In this document: positions 1 to 8,184 of the stretch, piece by piece | How positions within the stretch are numbered: position 1 is the stretch's first letter | Layout: the number at the start of each line of letters is the position of its first letter | From: DATBSK01 sp964532485 | GTDB lineage: Bacteria; Actinomycetota; Acidimicrobiia; IMCC26256; PALSA-555 | Direction of reading: 5' to 3' | DNA: 64,000 nt | Assembly: GCA_964532485.1 (NCBI GenBank) | Contig: CAZHKE010000004.1 | Span: forward strand, 1 to 64,000 | Program-made: the position numbers and the translations under genes | The notes under the pieces: generated by a model | Told to the model about the DNA's origin: nothing | Databases searched by the model: none | Seen by the model: the letters and a program-made list of their open reading frames with translations, nothing else

Positions 1-17
1 CGGGGTACGGACCTGAG

Positions 18-1532
18 ATGTCGAGCAGCGACGCGTTCCCACCGGGCCTGGCGATGGGTGCTGAGCCTGCGGCCGACGTCGTCGAGACGCACTCGGCATG
101 GGTGGTCTTCCTCGGTGACCGGGCCTACAAGCTGAAGAAGCCGGTCGATCTGGGCTTCCTCGACTTCTCGACCCGCGAGGCGCGCGAGGCGGCGACGCAC
201 CGGGAGGTCGAGCTGAATCGGCGCCTGGCGCCCGACGTCTACCTGGGGGTGGCGGACGTCACCGGGCCGGATGGCAACGTGTGCGATCACCTCGTGGTGA
301 TGCGTCGATTGCCGGCGGATCGTCGACTCAGCGCGCTGGCGCGCTCGGCCGCGGTGACCGACGACGACATCCACTCGATCGCGCGCACCCTCGCGGCGTT
401 CCATGCCGATGCGGCGATGTCGCCCGAGATCGCCGCGGCCGGTCGACCCCACGTGGTTCGGGGGAAGATCGAGCGAGACCTCGAGGAGCTTCGCGCGCTC
501 TCGGGCGGTGTGCTCGATGCCGTCGTCGTCGAGGAGGTCGCCGGTCTCGTCGATCGCTACCTCGCCGGTCGTTCGCCACTGCTCGAGGCGCGGGTCGCCG
601 ACGGACACGTGCGTGACGGTCACGGCGACCTCCTCGCCGACGACGTCTTCTGCCTGGCGGACGGTCCCCGCATCCTCGACTGCATCGAGTTCGACGATCG
701 CCTCCGGCACGGCGACGTCCTCGCCGACATCGCGTTCTTGGTGATGGACCTCGAGCACGTCGGCGCACCGCAGCTTGCCGGCCGGCTCCTCGACGCCTAC
801 CGCGAGCTCGCCCACGACGACCATCCGGACACGCTGGCCGACTACTACATCGGCTTCCGCGCGCTCATCCGCTGCAAGGTCGCCTGCACGCGCTTCCGGC
901 AGGGCGATGCCACCGCGCGCGACGAGGCACGCTCCCTGCTCGCCCTCGCTCAGGGGCACCTCCGATCGGCCTGCGTCCAGCTCGTGCTGGTGGGCGGGGC
1001 CCCCGGCGCCGGCAAGTCGACCCTCGCGCTCGGGCTCGGCGACCGGCTGGGCTGGGCCGTGCTGCGGTCCGACGAGGTGCGCAAGGAGATCACTGGGGTC
1101 GGCCGCGACGCGCGAGCCGCATCCGAGGTCGGCACCGGCATCTACGACGCCGAGACGACGCGTGCGACCTACGGAGCGCTCCTCGAGCGAGCACGACGTG
1201 CCCTGGAGCACGGCGAGTCCGTGATCCTCGACGCATCGTGGTCCTCCGCCGAGCAACGGCGCGCCGCCGGTGACGTGGCGCGCGACACGACGAGCGATCT
1301 CGTCGAGCTGTGCTGCGACGCGCCGCCCGAGGTCGCGATTGCCCGCGTGACCGAGCGTGCTGCCGAGGGAGTGGACGTCTCCGACGCGACTGGCGAGGTT
1401 GCGATCGCGATGCGCGCGTCGTTCGAGCGCTGGCCCTCGGCGCGCACGATCACGACGACCGGACCGGCGACCGAGTCGGTGGCTGCGGCCTTGGCCGTCG
1501 TTGCGGACAGCCCGTCAGGCGACTCCGGCTGA
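18..1532 (+). CDS. APH-like / P-loop kinase fusion protein
   Basis: Two-domain protein of 504 residues. The N-terminal part (about 1-310) resembles the COG2187 aminoglycoside-phosphotransferase-like family: it has a Lys-rich DRAYKLKKPV segment, a Brenner-type HGDLLADD motif and a following DCIEFDD metal-binding-like motif. The C-terminal part is a COG0645-type P-loop kinase with Walker A GGAPGAGKST at about 326-335 and a strand ending VILDASWSS near 400. The same two-domain order is known in bacteria, often near stress or universal-stress-protein genes, but the substrate is unknown. The ATG is preceded by only a weak ribosome site. The first 17 bases of the window hold nothing recognisable. 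Confidence 0.85.
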   Translation: MSSSDAFPPGLAMGAEPAADVVETHSAWVVFLGDRAYKLKKPVDLGFLDFSTREAREAATHREVELNRRLAPDVYLGVADVTGPDGNVCDHLVVMRRLPADRRLSALARSAAVTDDDIHSIARTLAAFHADAAMSPEIAAAGRPHVVRGKIERDLEELRALSGGVLDAVVVEEVAGLVDRYLAGRSPLLEARVADGHVRDGHGDLLADDVFCLADGPRILDCIEFDDRLRHGDVLADIAFLVMDLEHVGAPQLAGRLLDAYRELAHDDHPDTLADYYIGFRALIRCKVACTRFRQGDATARDEARSLLALAQGHLRSACVQLVLVGGAPGAGKSTLALGLGDRLGWAVLRSDEVRKEITGVGRDARAASEVGTGIYDAETTRATYGALLERARRALEHGESVILDASWSSAEQRRAAGDVARDTTSDLVELCCDAPPEVAIARVTERAAEGVDVSDATGEVAIAMRASFERWPSARTITTTGPATESVAAALAVVADSPSGDSG

Positions 1533-1668
1533 CGCCACCGAGAGCACGCAAGGCGAGGACCTCGGGCGAGGTGCACGCGCCTCGAGCCCGTTGCGGTGGC
1601 GTCCTCCTGCGGGATCCGCAGGCGCCGTCTACGCTCGGTCCGGCACGGAGACGTGGAGGGGGGACGAC

Positions 1669-2325
1669 ATGGACGACGCACGGTGGGACCGCCTGGGTGC
1701 GCTCGTGGGCGCGGTGCTCTTCGCGATCCTCACGCTCGTCGGAGGCTTCATCGCGGGGACACCGCCCGAGCTGGGCGATCCCGGGATCAAGGTGGCGCAG
1801 TTCCTGGAAGATCACAGCGACGAGATCAAGATCGGTGTGCTGCTCTCGGGGCTCGCCATCGGACCCGCGCTGCTGTGGTTCGCGAGCCTGTGGCGCACCC
1901 TGCGTCACGCAGAAGGTGACGTTCCCCGCCTGACGGTTGCTGCCGCCGGTGGCCTGTTCATCTCGGGAGCCCTGTTCCTGACCGGAGTGGCGATCCTCGG
2001 CATGCAGGCATCGCGGGTCGGAGCGCTCGGGCCCGAGCAGACGCGGGCCTTCTACGACCTGTCCCTGGGCCTTCAGGCCGCGGGCGGCTTCGCGCTCGCG
2101 ATCCTCACCGGCGCGACCACGGTGATCGCCCTGCGCACACGCGTGTTCCCGCTTTGGTCGAGCGTGCTCGGCGCAGCCGTCACCCTCGGCTGGTACGTCG
2201 CGTCGGTGAGCACGGTCAGCGGGCGGTCCGAGTTCGAGGTCGCGGGCTACGTCACCTTCTTGCTCTGGCTCCTGTGGATCCTCGTCCTCGGCGTGCTCAT
2301 GTACCGCCGCCCCACCACGACCTGA
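1669..2325 (+). CDS. multi-pass membrane protein, DUF4386-like
   Basis: A 218-residue hydrophobic protein with about six predicted membrane segments, beginning MDDARWDRLGALVGAV. The frame is open further upstream, but this ATG has a strong GGAGGGGGG site eight or so bases ahead, and the hydrophobic pattern begins right after it. The arrangement (first helix, an extracytoplasmic loop with PPELGDPG, then paired helices) recalls DUF4386-type small membrane proteins, though the match is only by general pattern. The function is unknown. It is followed 33 bases later by a secreted protein gene in the same direction, so the two may be co-transcribed. Confidence 0.7.
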   Translation: MDDARWDRLGALVGAVLFAILTLVGGFIAGTPPELGDPGIKVAQFLEDHSDEIKIGVLLSGLAIGPALLWFASLWRTLRHAEGDVPRLTVAAAGGLFISGALFLTGVAILGMQASRVGALGPEQTRAFYDLSLGLQAAGGFALAILTGATTVIALRTRVFPLWSSVLGAAVTLGWYVASVSTVSGRSEFEVAGYVTFLLWLLWILVLGVLMYRRPTTT

Positions 2326-2358
2326 GCCCGGGGCCGACCGGCCATCGCCCGACGCCCC

Positions 2359-3039
2359 GTGTTCGCCGGCACGCTCGCGCTGGCCCTCGCGCTCGGTGGT
2401 GTGGTGCTCGGAGCCACCCCGGCGGCCGCGGGCGGCGACGCGTGTGCGGGGCCGCCCGTCACGATGCGCATCGAGAAGGCCGCCGCTGTCGCCGCGGGTG
2501 GGGCCGAGTTCGAGGTCACCCACGCCCTGGCTCGCCGGGTTCCGATCGTCCCCGACCCCAAGGGCGGCACGACCAGCGATCCCGACGAGATCGAGGAGCT
2601 CACGGAGAAGGCGAGGACGACGAACCTCGCGCTCTACTCGATGTACCTCGCGGACTTCCGCATCCCCCGCCGGGAGCTGAAGAGCTTCGGCTTCGCGCAG
2701 ATCGAGCCCGAGCCCGGTGGCACCCTCGCGGTCGTGACGATCGTCCCCAAGCGCCGCAAGGGGTTCTCCGAGGGCGACGCCGTGCGGGACGGCAACCTCG
2801 GCTACGACACGACGACCACCTTCGCGCCGCTGGGTCTTGTGGTGGAGTCAACCGGGAGCGAGGAGCGTGACACCTTCACCGATGTGGAAGGACGCGTGAA
2901 GATCCTCTCGCTCGACGACGACCGGATCTGCCTCGACATGAGAGTCGAGCTCACCCGTGACGGGGACCCCGTGGCCGCAACCGAGGGCGTGGTGTCGGCA
3001 CCGGTGGTCCGCGCGACCGACAGCTTCTTCTTCCGCTGA
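2359..3039 (+). CDS. secreted protein of unknown function
   Basis: Protein of 226 residues with an N-terminal hydrophobic stretch LALALALGGVVLG followed by ATPAAAGG, a probable Sec signal peptide with cleavage after AxA. The mature part is rich in beta-strand-like segments and contains two paired Cys residues (DACAG and DRICLD). I do not recognise a family. The GTG start at 2359 leaves the signal peptide without its usual positive charges. The in-frame codons just upstream (from an ATC at 2344) read I-A-R-R-P-V, which would supply them, so initiation may be upstream at a non-standard codon. Confidence 0.6.
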   Translation: MFAGTLALALALGGVVLGATPAAAGGDACAGPPVTMRIEKAAAVAAGGAEFEVTHALARRVPIVPDPKGGTTSDPDEIEELTEKARTTNLALYSMYLADFRIPRRELKSFGFAQIEPEPGGTLAVVTIVPKRRKGFSEGDAVRDGNLGYDTTTTFAPLGLVVESTGSEERDTFTDVEGRVKILSLDDDRICLDMRVELTRDGDPVAATEGVVSAPVVRATDSFFFR

Positions 3040-3049
3040 GCTCGTCGGT

Positions 3050-3092
3050 CCTCCACCCGTCCGTTCGCGCTCGGGGACGGTTCGAGTGGAGG
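3050..3092. terminator. bidirectional stem-loop between convergent genes
   Basis: Outer arms CCTCCAC (3050-3056) and GTGGAGG (3086-3092) pair perfectly. Inner arms CCGTCC (3057-3062) and GGACGG (3075-3080) continue the stem, with a 5-base bulge on one side and a 12-base loop. It lies exactly between the converging stop codons of the secreted protein and the cupin gene, so it can serve both strands. No U-tract follows, as is usual in very GC-rich genomes. Confidence 0.6.
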
Positions 3093-3104
3093 CCGCGACG
3101 ACGG

Positions 3105-3647
3105 TCAACGACTCGCGCCGCCCCGCGTCGCCCCGAGGAGCGTCACCACGATCGTGCAGGGCTCGTCGCTGCGGTTGTTCCAGCGATGCCGCGTGCCGTT
3201 CTGCACGACGCAGTCCCCTGCGCGCAGGTGCACCTCGGCCCCGTCGTCGAGCTCCAGGAACACCTCTCCAGAGATCACGAAGTCGAAGTCGACGGTGTCG
3301 GTCGTGTGCATGCCGGGGTCGTCGGGCTCCATCTCCTCGGCCATCCCGGGGAGCTTCTCGTCGAGCTCGGCCAACGCCGCCTCGATGTCGATGTCGCCGA
3401 GGACCTGCTCCCCACCCGGACCGACCGTGAAGACCGCAAACCGAAACCCGGCGCTCGGGGGGAAGTAGCGCGGTGCATCGGGCTCGGCGCCGTCTGCCGG
3501 CAGCGCGACGGCGCTGTCGGCGCCCCACACGCGATGGAACTCCCATCCCGGCAGCAGCGACAGCGTCGTGGGGGCAACGCGCTCGTCGCTGACGAACACC
3601 GACTTCCCGCCACTCTCCTGTCCGGTGACGACTCGCCGTACGTCCAT
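3105..3647 (-). CDS. cupin-domain protein
   Basis: Protein of 180 residues starting MDVRRVV. I chose this ATG over one nine codons upstream because AGGAGGAG precedes it at a good distance. The C-terminal third is a cupin barrel: HTTDTVDFDFVISGE, then a DDGAEVHLRAGD segment and NGTRHRWNN, with His residues placed as in cupin motifs 1 and 2. The N-terminal half contains an Asp/Glu-rich segment with no recognised domain. It lies 27 bases downstream of the LivF-like gene in the same direction, so it may belong to that transport operon. The ligand or substrate is unknown. Confidence 0.8.
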   Translation of the reverse strand: MDVRRVVTGQESGGKSVFVSDERVAPTTLSLLPGWEFHRVWGADSAVALPADGAEPDAPRYFPPSAGFRFAVFTVGPGGEQVLGDIDIEAALAELDEKLPGMAEEMEPDDPGMHTTDTVDFDFVISGEVFLELDDGAEVHLRAGDCVVQNGTRHRWNNRSDEPCTIVVTLLGATRGGASR

Positions 3648-3674
3648 GGTCTCCTCCTGCTCGGACTTGCGCAC

Positions 3675-4451
3675 TCAGGGTGTCGGGTGTCTCCTCGCGG
3701 GCGTGTCGGCCGTCGCCGCGCCGAGGTAGCTGCTCTCGAGGAGCTCGGCGCTCCCGGCCAGCTCGTCGGCGGGTCCTTCGTGCACCACCGTCCCGTGAAC
3801 CAGCACGTAGGCCCGATCTGCGATCTCCAACGCCATGTGCACGTGCTGCTCGACGAGGAGGATGCCGGCCCCCGTCCGATCGGCGACGTTGCGTAGGACG
3901 GGCAGCAGCTGCTCCACGATGATCGGTGCCAAGCCCATGCTCAGCTCGTCGACCAACAACAGCTTGGGTCGGCTGACGAGCGCGCGGGCGAGGGCGAGCA
4001 TCTGCTGCTCGCCGCCGGAGAGCAGTCCGGCGCGCCGGCCGAGGAGGTCACGCAGCTGCGGAAAGTGCGCGATCGCCTCGTCGATGTCGCCGCGACGGTC
4101 ACGGTTCCCGAGGCGGAGGTTCTGTTGCGACGACAGGCCGAAGAACAGAGCCCGGTCCTCCGGCACGTGCGCCACGCCCCGGCGCGCGATGCGGTGCGGC
4201 CGCCGTCCCGACACGCGCGCTCCGAGCACGATCGCCTCTCCGGCGAGGGGAGCCAGGATGCCCGAGAGCGTCAGCAGCGTCGTCGTCTTCCCGGCGCCGT
4301 TCGGGCCGAGCAGCGCGACGACCTCACCGGGCTCGACCCGAAGGTCGAGGTCGCGCACGACGGGGATCCCGTCGTAGCCCGCGGCGAGCCCACGCACGTC
4401 GACCAGCGGCGAGGCCACGACCGTCGACTCGGGAACCCTCTCAGGAGTCAT
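3675..4451 (-). CDS. ABC transporter ATP-binding protein, LivF type
   Basis: Cytoplasmic ABC ATPase of 258 residues of the branched-chain amino acid (LivF) class. Walker A GPNGAGKTT lies at about 49-57, the signature LSGGEQQ at 144-150 and Walker B LLLVDEL at 164-170, followed by the SMGLAP segment typical of LivF. Its start overlaps the stop of the LivG-like gene by four bases (ATGA), indicating translational coupling. No permease or binding protein accompanies this pair, so its membrane partner must be encoded elsewhere. The substrate need not be an amino acid; in actinobacteria these systems often carry hydrophobic or aromatic compounds. Confidence 0.9.
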   Translation of the reverse strand: MTPERVPESTVVASPLVDVRGLAAGYDGIPVVRDLDLRVEPGEVVALLGPNGAGKTTTLLTLSGILAPLAGEAIVLGARVSGRRPHRIARRGVAHVPEDRALFFGLSSQQNLRLGNRDRRGDIDEAIAHFPQLRDLLGRRAGLLSGGEQQMLALARALVSRPKLLLVDELSMGLAPIIVEQLLPVLRNVADRTGAGILLVEQHVHMALEIADRAYVLVHGTVVHEGPADELAGSAELLESSYLGAATADTPARRHPTP

Positions 4452-5242
4452 CGAGTGGTGCCCGCCCCGGAGCCGTTGACGCCGGCCGTGCTCCGCTCGC
4501 CGAGATACGCCGTGACGACGGCCTCGTCGCGTTGGATCTCTGTCGGCGTTCCGCGAGCGATCACACGTCCGAACTCGAGCACCCAGATCATGTCGCTGAC
4601 ACCGAGCACGAGGCTCATGTCGTGGTCGACGAGCAGCACCGTGATGCCGTGGTCGAGGAGCGCACGCAGGTGCCCGCCGAGCAGCTCGCTCTCGGCGGTG
4701 TCGAGGCCCGCGGCGGGCTCGTCGAGGAGCACGAGCTTGGGCTCGGCGGCGAGCGCGCGTGCGACGCCCACGAGCTTGCGCTGCCCCTGGGACAGCTCAC
4801 CCGGCATCCGCGCACCGTAGGCACCGAGCCCCACCAGCTCCAGCGCCCAGTCGGCGCTGGCGTTCTCGGGTCGTGCATGTGGCACGAAGATGTCGGTGAG
4901 GATCGAGTACCACCGGGACGGCTCCGCGCTCACGAGGACGTTCTGGTGGACCGTCAGGTCTTCGAACAGCTCGATCGACTGGAACGTCCGGGCGAGACCG
5001 CGGCGAGCGCGCCGGTGCGGCGGGATGCGGGTGAGACGGCGACCGTCGAAGTCCATGGTGCCCGCGGACACGGTGACGAACCCGGTCAGCGCGTCGACCA
5101 ACGTCGTCTTGCCCGCTCCGTTCGGACCGATGAGCCCGACGAGCGTGCCTGCCTCCACGCTCAGCGAGGCCCCGTCGAGTGCGGCCAAGCCGCCGAAGTG
5201 CACGGAGACGTCGCGGAGCTCGAGCAGCGGCGTCACGGTCAC
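4448..5242 (-). CDS. ABC transporter ATP-binding protein, LivG type
   Basis: ABC ATPase of about 264 residues, first gene of the two-ATPase unit. Walker A GPNGAGKTT lies near residues 39-47, the signature is LSQGQRK, and Walker B is LVLLDEP followed by AAGLD. The RTFQSIELFEDLTV segment is characteristic of LivG. The first GTG has no ribosome site, whereas GAGG sits five bases before the GTG at codon 3, so translation may begin at 5236. It is divergent from the VWA gene. It is a paralogue of the LivG module fused to permeases at 26-29 kb. Confidence 0.9.
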   Translation of the reverse strand: MTVTPLLELRDVSVHFGGLAALDGASLSVEAGTLVGLIGPNGAGKTTLVDALTGFVTVSAGTMDFDGRRLTRIPPHRRARRGLARTFQSIELFEDLTVHQNVLVSAEPSRWYSILTDIFVPHARPENASADWALELVGLGAYGARMPGELSQGQRKLVGVARALAAEPKLVLLDEPAAGLDTAESELLGGHLRALLDHGITVLLVDHDMSLVLGVSDMIWVLEFGRVIARGTPTEIQRDEAVVTAYLGERSTAGVNGSGAGTTR

Positions 5243-5317
5243 CTCACGTGCCGGGGAATCGTCTACCTGATGCGACCCTATCGTCTCGCTTCACCGCATG
5301 ACCACGGTCCGGCCGCG

Positions 5318-7054
5318 ATGATGGATCCCGTGAGTGCGGATACGGCCACCACGAGCGCGACGACTCCGGGACCCGGCCGCTACGAGCTCCTGGCATCGGC
5401 GATCGCGGGTCGCCCCCTCGTTCCCGTGGCCCTCGCCCCCGGCGAGCCCTCGTACACCGATGGCCACCGGGTGTACGTCCGCAGCGCCAGCGCCGCCGAT
5501 CAGTGCCGCGAGCTCGCCATCCAGGCCGCCCTCGTGGCCGCCGGCAGCCTGGATCTCGCGGCGATGCGGCGCCTCATCGGCCGGCCGCGGGCCGCGCGCC
5601 GCTATCTGGTCCTCGAGGCGCATCGCGTGGCCGCTGCGCTCGCCGACACGCTGCCGGGGCTCGGACGCGGCTCGGCGGTCGAGCTCGGGGCCGACGTCGC
5701 CGGCTCGGCCGGCGTCGAGGAGTCGCTGCAGCGCGCGCTCGGCAGGGAGCCACTGCCGGAGCCGCCGGCGTGCGTGGGGGCGCTGCACCCCTCGCGCGTG
5801 ATCTCCGCCGCCGGTCGCGACGTCGGCGCGACGCCGACACCGCACGACCTCGCACGCGGCGCGCCGGGCACCACGTTGCCGGAGCTCGGCGAGGACGAGG
5901 AGAGCCAGGAGCTCGGTCCGATGGCTGACGCCTTCTCGTCGCCGCTCGCGGGCCAAGGCCCGGTGGCGCGTCTGATCGCGAAGGTCTTCGGGTTCGGGCG
6001 CGTGGAAGGCACCGGGCCCGCGGGTGCCGAGCTCCCGATCGGTGCGGCGCGAGCCGGCGCGAGTGCCGGCTCGCACGCGGTGTTGACGCAGCTGACGGTA
6101 CCGCTGTCGGAGGACACCGACGTCCCGCAGCCGGGTGTCGCGCTCTACCCGGAGTGGGACGAGCGGCGAGGGCGGTACCGGCCGCGTTGGTGCACCGTCG
6201 TCGAGATCGAGCCCGCGGGCGGCTCGCACCACCCGGTGGTGCGCCACGACGACCAGCTCCTGCGGCGCCGCCTCGCACGCCTCGGCGTGGGGCTCGAGCC
6301 CACCCGGCGGGAGCCGCAGGGCCTCGATCTCGACCTCGACGCGGTCGTCGAGCGCGAGGTCGCCCGACGCGTTGGGCACGGATCCGTCCCGCTCGACATC
6401 TACGTCGATCCGCGCCGCCGTCGCCGCGACCTGTCAGTGCTCGTGCTCATCGACGTGTCGGGCTCAGCAGGAGAGCGCGACGAGGCCGGTACGACGGTGC
6501 ACGCGCACCAGAGCGCGGCCGCGGGCGCGCTGATCGACACGCTCGGTGCGCTCGGCGACTGCGTCGCGGCGTTCGGCTTCCACTCGCGCGGGCGCGGCTC
6601 GGTGCACGTGGTGCGGGTGAAGACGTTCGACGATCCACTCGACAGCCGCGTCTTCGCCCGGCTGTCCGCGCTCGAGCCCGGTGCCTTCACCCGCATGGGC
6701 GCGGCGATCCGGCATGCCACGAGCTTGCTGACGACCAAGGCCGGTACTCCGCGCCGCCTGCTCGTCGTGCTGTCGGACGGTTTCGCCTACGACCACGGGT
6801 ACGAAGGCGGGTACGGCGAGGCCGACACCCGTCGGGCGCTTCTGGAGGCGCGGGAGGGGGGCATCGGGTGCCTGTGCCTCACGATCGGCTCGGGAACCGA
6901 CCGGGAGGCCCTGCGCCGGGTCTTCGGCGCGACGTCGTACGCGGCTGCGCCCCGGTTCGACATGCTGAGCCCGAGGCTCGGGCTCCTCTTTCGCCGCGCG
7001 ATCGACACAGCCGCGGCGACCCGCCGGCTCGCACGGCGCAAGCACCGGTCCTGA
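5318..7054 (+). CDS. VWA-domain protein, NorD/CbbO-like
   Basis: Protein of 578 residues starting MMDPVSADTA. The open frame extends upstream but only across the divergent LivG gene. The C-terminal third is a von Willebrand factor A domain with a MIDAS site: DVSGS near residue 379, the Thr of the FTRMGAAIRH segment, and LSDGF. The N-terminal region is long, Arg-rich and helical, as in NorD and CbbO, which work with MoxR-type AAA ATPases (NorQ, CbbQ) to insert metals or activate target enzymes. The matching ATPase is not adjacent; the best candidate lies at 23600-24412. A weak -10-like TATCGT (5279-5284) lies in the divergent gap. Confidence 0.8.
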   Translation: MMDPVSADTATTSATTPGPGRYELLASAIAGRPLVPVALAPGEPSYTDGHRVYVRSASAADQCRELAIQAALVAAGSLDLAAMRRLIGRPRAARRYLVLEAHRVAAALADTLPGLGRGSAVELGADVAGSAGVEESLQRALGREPLPEPPACVGALHPSRVISAAGRDVGATPTPHDLARGAPGTTLPELGEDEESQELGPMADAFSSPLAGQGPVARLIAKVFGFGRVEGTGPAGAELPIGAARAGASAGSHAVLTQLTVPLSEDTDVPQPGVALYPEWDERRGRYRPRWCTVVEIEPAGGSHHPVVRHDDQLLRRRLARLGVGLEPTRREPQGLDLDLDAVVEREVARRVGHGSVPLDIYVDPRRRRRDLSVLVLIDVSGSAGERDEAGTTVHAHQSAAAGALIDTLGALGDCVAAFGFHSRGRGSVHVVRVKTFDDPLDSRVFARLSALEPGAFTRMGAAIRHATSLLTTKAGTPRRLLVVLSDGFAYDHGYEGGYGEADTRRALLEAREGGIGCLCLTIGSGTDREALRRVFGATSYAAAPRFDMLSPRLGLLFRRAIDTAAATRRLARRKHRS

Positions 7055-7059
7055 CGCGT

Positions 7060-8184
7060 TCAGTCGGGCGAGGCGAGCCCGAACAGCATCTCGGCGTTGG
7101 CGTGCGTGACGAGGCGCGCCTCGTCGTCGGGCATTCCCGCGAGGAGCTTCGTCATGCGGTCCTGGCTGTGCGGCCAGCTCGTATCCGCATGTGGGTAGTC
7201 GCACTCCCACATGATCTTGTCGACACCGATCTCGTGGCGGACGTCGAGACCGAACTGCTCGTCGATGAAGCAGACCCAGAAGCTGCGGCGGAAGATCTCC
7301 GACGGCGGTGTCTCGGCGTCGATGCCCGACCATCGGTGACGCTCCCAGACGTAGTCGCAGTGCTCGAGCGCGAACGGCACCCAGCCGATGCCGCCCTCCG
7401 ACATGGCGAAGCGAACGCCGGGGTAGGCGCGAGGAACGGGGCTCAACAGCAGGTCCGAGAGCGCCGACTGCGCGTTCATGGGTGAGAGTGCCACGGTGAC
7501 CGCGAACGGTGCGTCGTCGGCGGTCGTCGGGATGACGCTCGACGACCCGATGTGGAGGCACACGACGGTCTGCGTCTCCTCGCACGCGCGCCACATCGGA
7601 TCCCAGTGGTCGGAGTGGAACGAGGGCAGCCCCAGCTTCGCCGGGTTCTCGGAGAACGAGATGGCCTTCGCGCCCGCGGCTGCGCATCGCTCGATCTCCG
7701 CCGCGCACATCGTGGGGTCCCACAACGGTCCGATGACCATCGGGATGAAGCGCCCGGGCGCGCGGCCACACCACTCCTCGAGGATGAAGTCGTTGTACGC
7801 GCGCACGCAGAGGAGCGCGAGCTCACGGTCGTCGGCCTCGAGGAACGTCTGGCCACAGGTGCGCGGGAATGTCGGGAAGCAGAGGCTGGCGCGGATGCCG
7901 TCGCGGTCCATGTCGCGCACTCGCGCGACGGAGTCGTAGCAGCCGGGGAGCATGTCTTCGTAGCGGATCGGGTCGTTGTGGTAGTCCTCGACCTTGCGAC
8001 CCGCGATGGCGAACAGACCCACCGTCTTCTTCTGCCGGTCCTCGAACACCCACGTCTCTTCGCCGTCATCCTCGACCACGTGTGGTCCCAGGTCGCGCCA
8101 CTTCTTCGGGAGTCGGTCGGACCACACGTGACGCGGTTCGATGATGTGGTCGTCGACGGAGATGAGATCCCATTGCTCAGCCAC
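7060..8184 (-). CDS. amidohydrolase 2 family metal-dependent hydrolase
   Basis: Protein of 374 residues of the COG2159 amidohydrolase family. The N-terminus SVDDHIIEP carries the Asp-x-His-type variant of the first metal site usual in this actinobacterial subgroup. Later ligands are suggested by VCLHIGSS and WECDYPHADT. Members hydrolyse or decarboxylate cyclic or carboxylated intermediates, and the specific reaction cannot be read from sequence. It overlaps the end of the P450 gene by eight bases and follows it in the same direction, so the two probably act on the same substrate route. It is convergent with the VWA gene, five bases away. Confidence 0.85.
   Translation of the reverse strand: MAEQWDLISVDDHIIEPRHVWSDRLPKKWRDLGPHVVEDDGEETWVFEDRQKKTVGLFAIAGRKVEDYHNDPIRYEDMLPGCYDSVARVRDMDRDGIRASLCFPTFPRTCGQTFLEADDRELALLCVRAYNDFILEEWCGRAPGRFIPMVIGPLWDPTMCAAEIERCAAAGAKAISFSENPAKLGLPSFHSDHWDPMWRACEETQTVVCLHIGSSSVIPTTADDAPFAVTVALSPMNAQSALSDLLLSPVPRAYPGVRFAMSEGGIGWVPFALEHCDYVWERHRWSGIDAETPPSEIFRRSFWVCFIDEQFGLDVRHEIGVDKIMWECDYPHADTSWPHSQDRMTKLLAGMPDDEARLVTHANAEMLFGLASPD

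Noticed and set aside
4532..5317. N-terminal extension of the VWA protein by about 260 residues
   Set aside because: This stretch is the antisense of the LivG gene and shows no protein-like pattern; the ATG pair at 5318/5321 lies just after the divergent gap.
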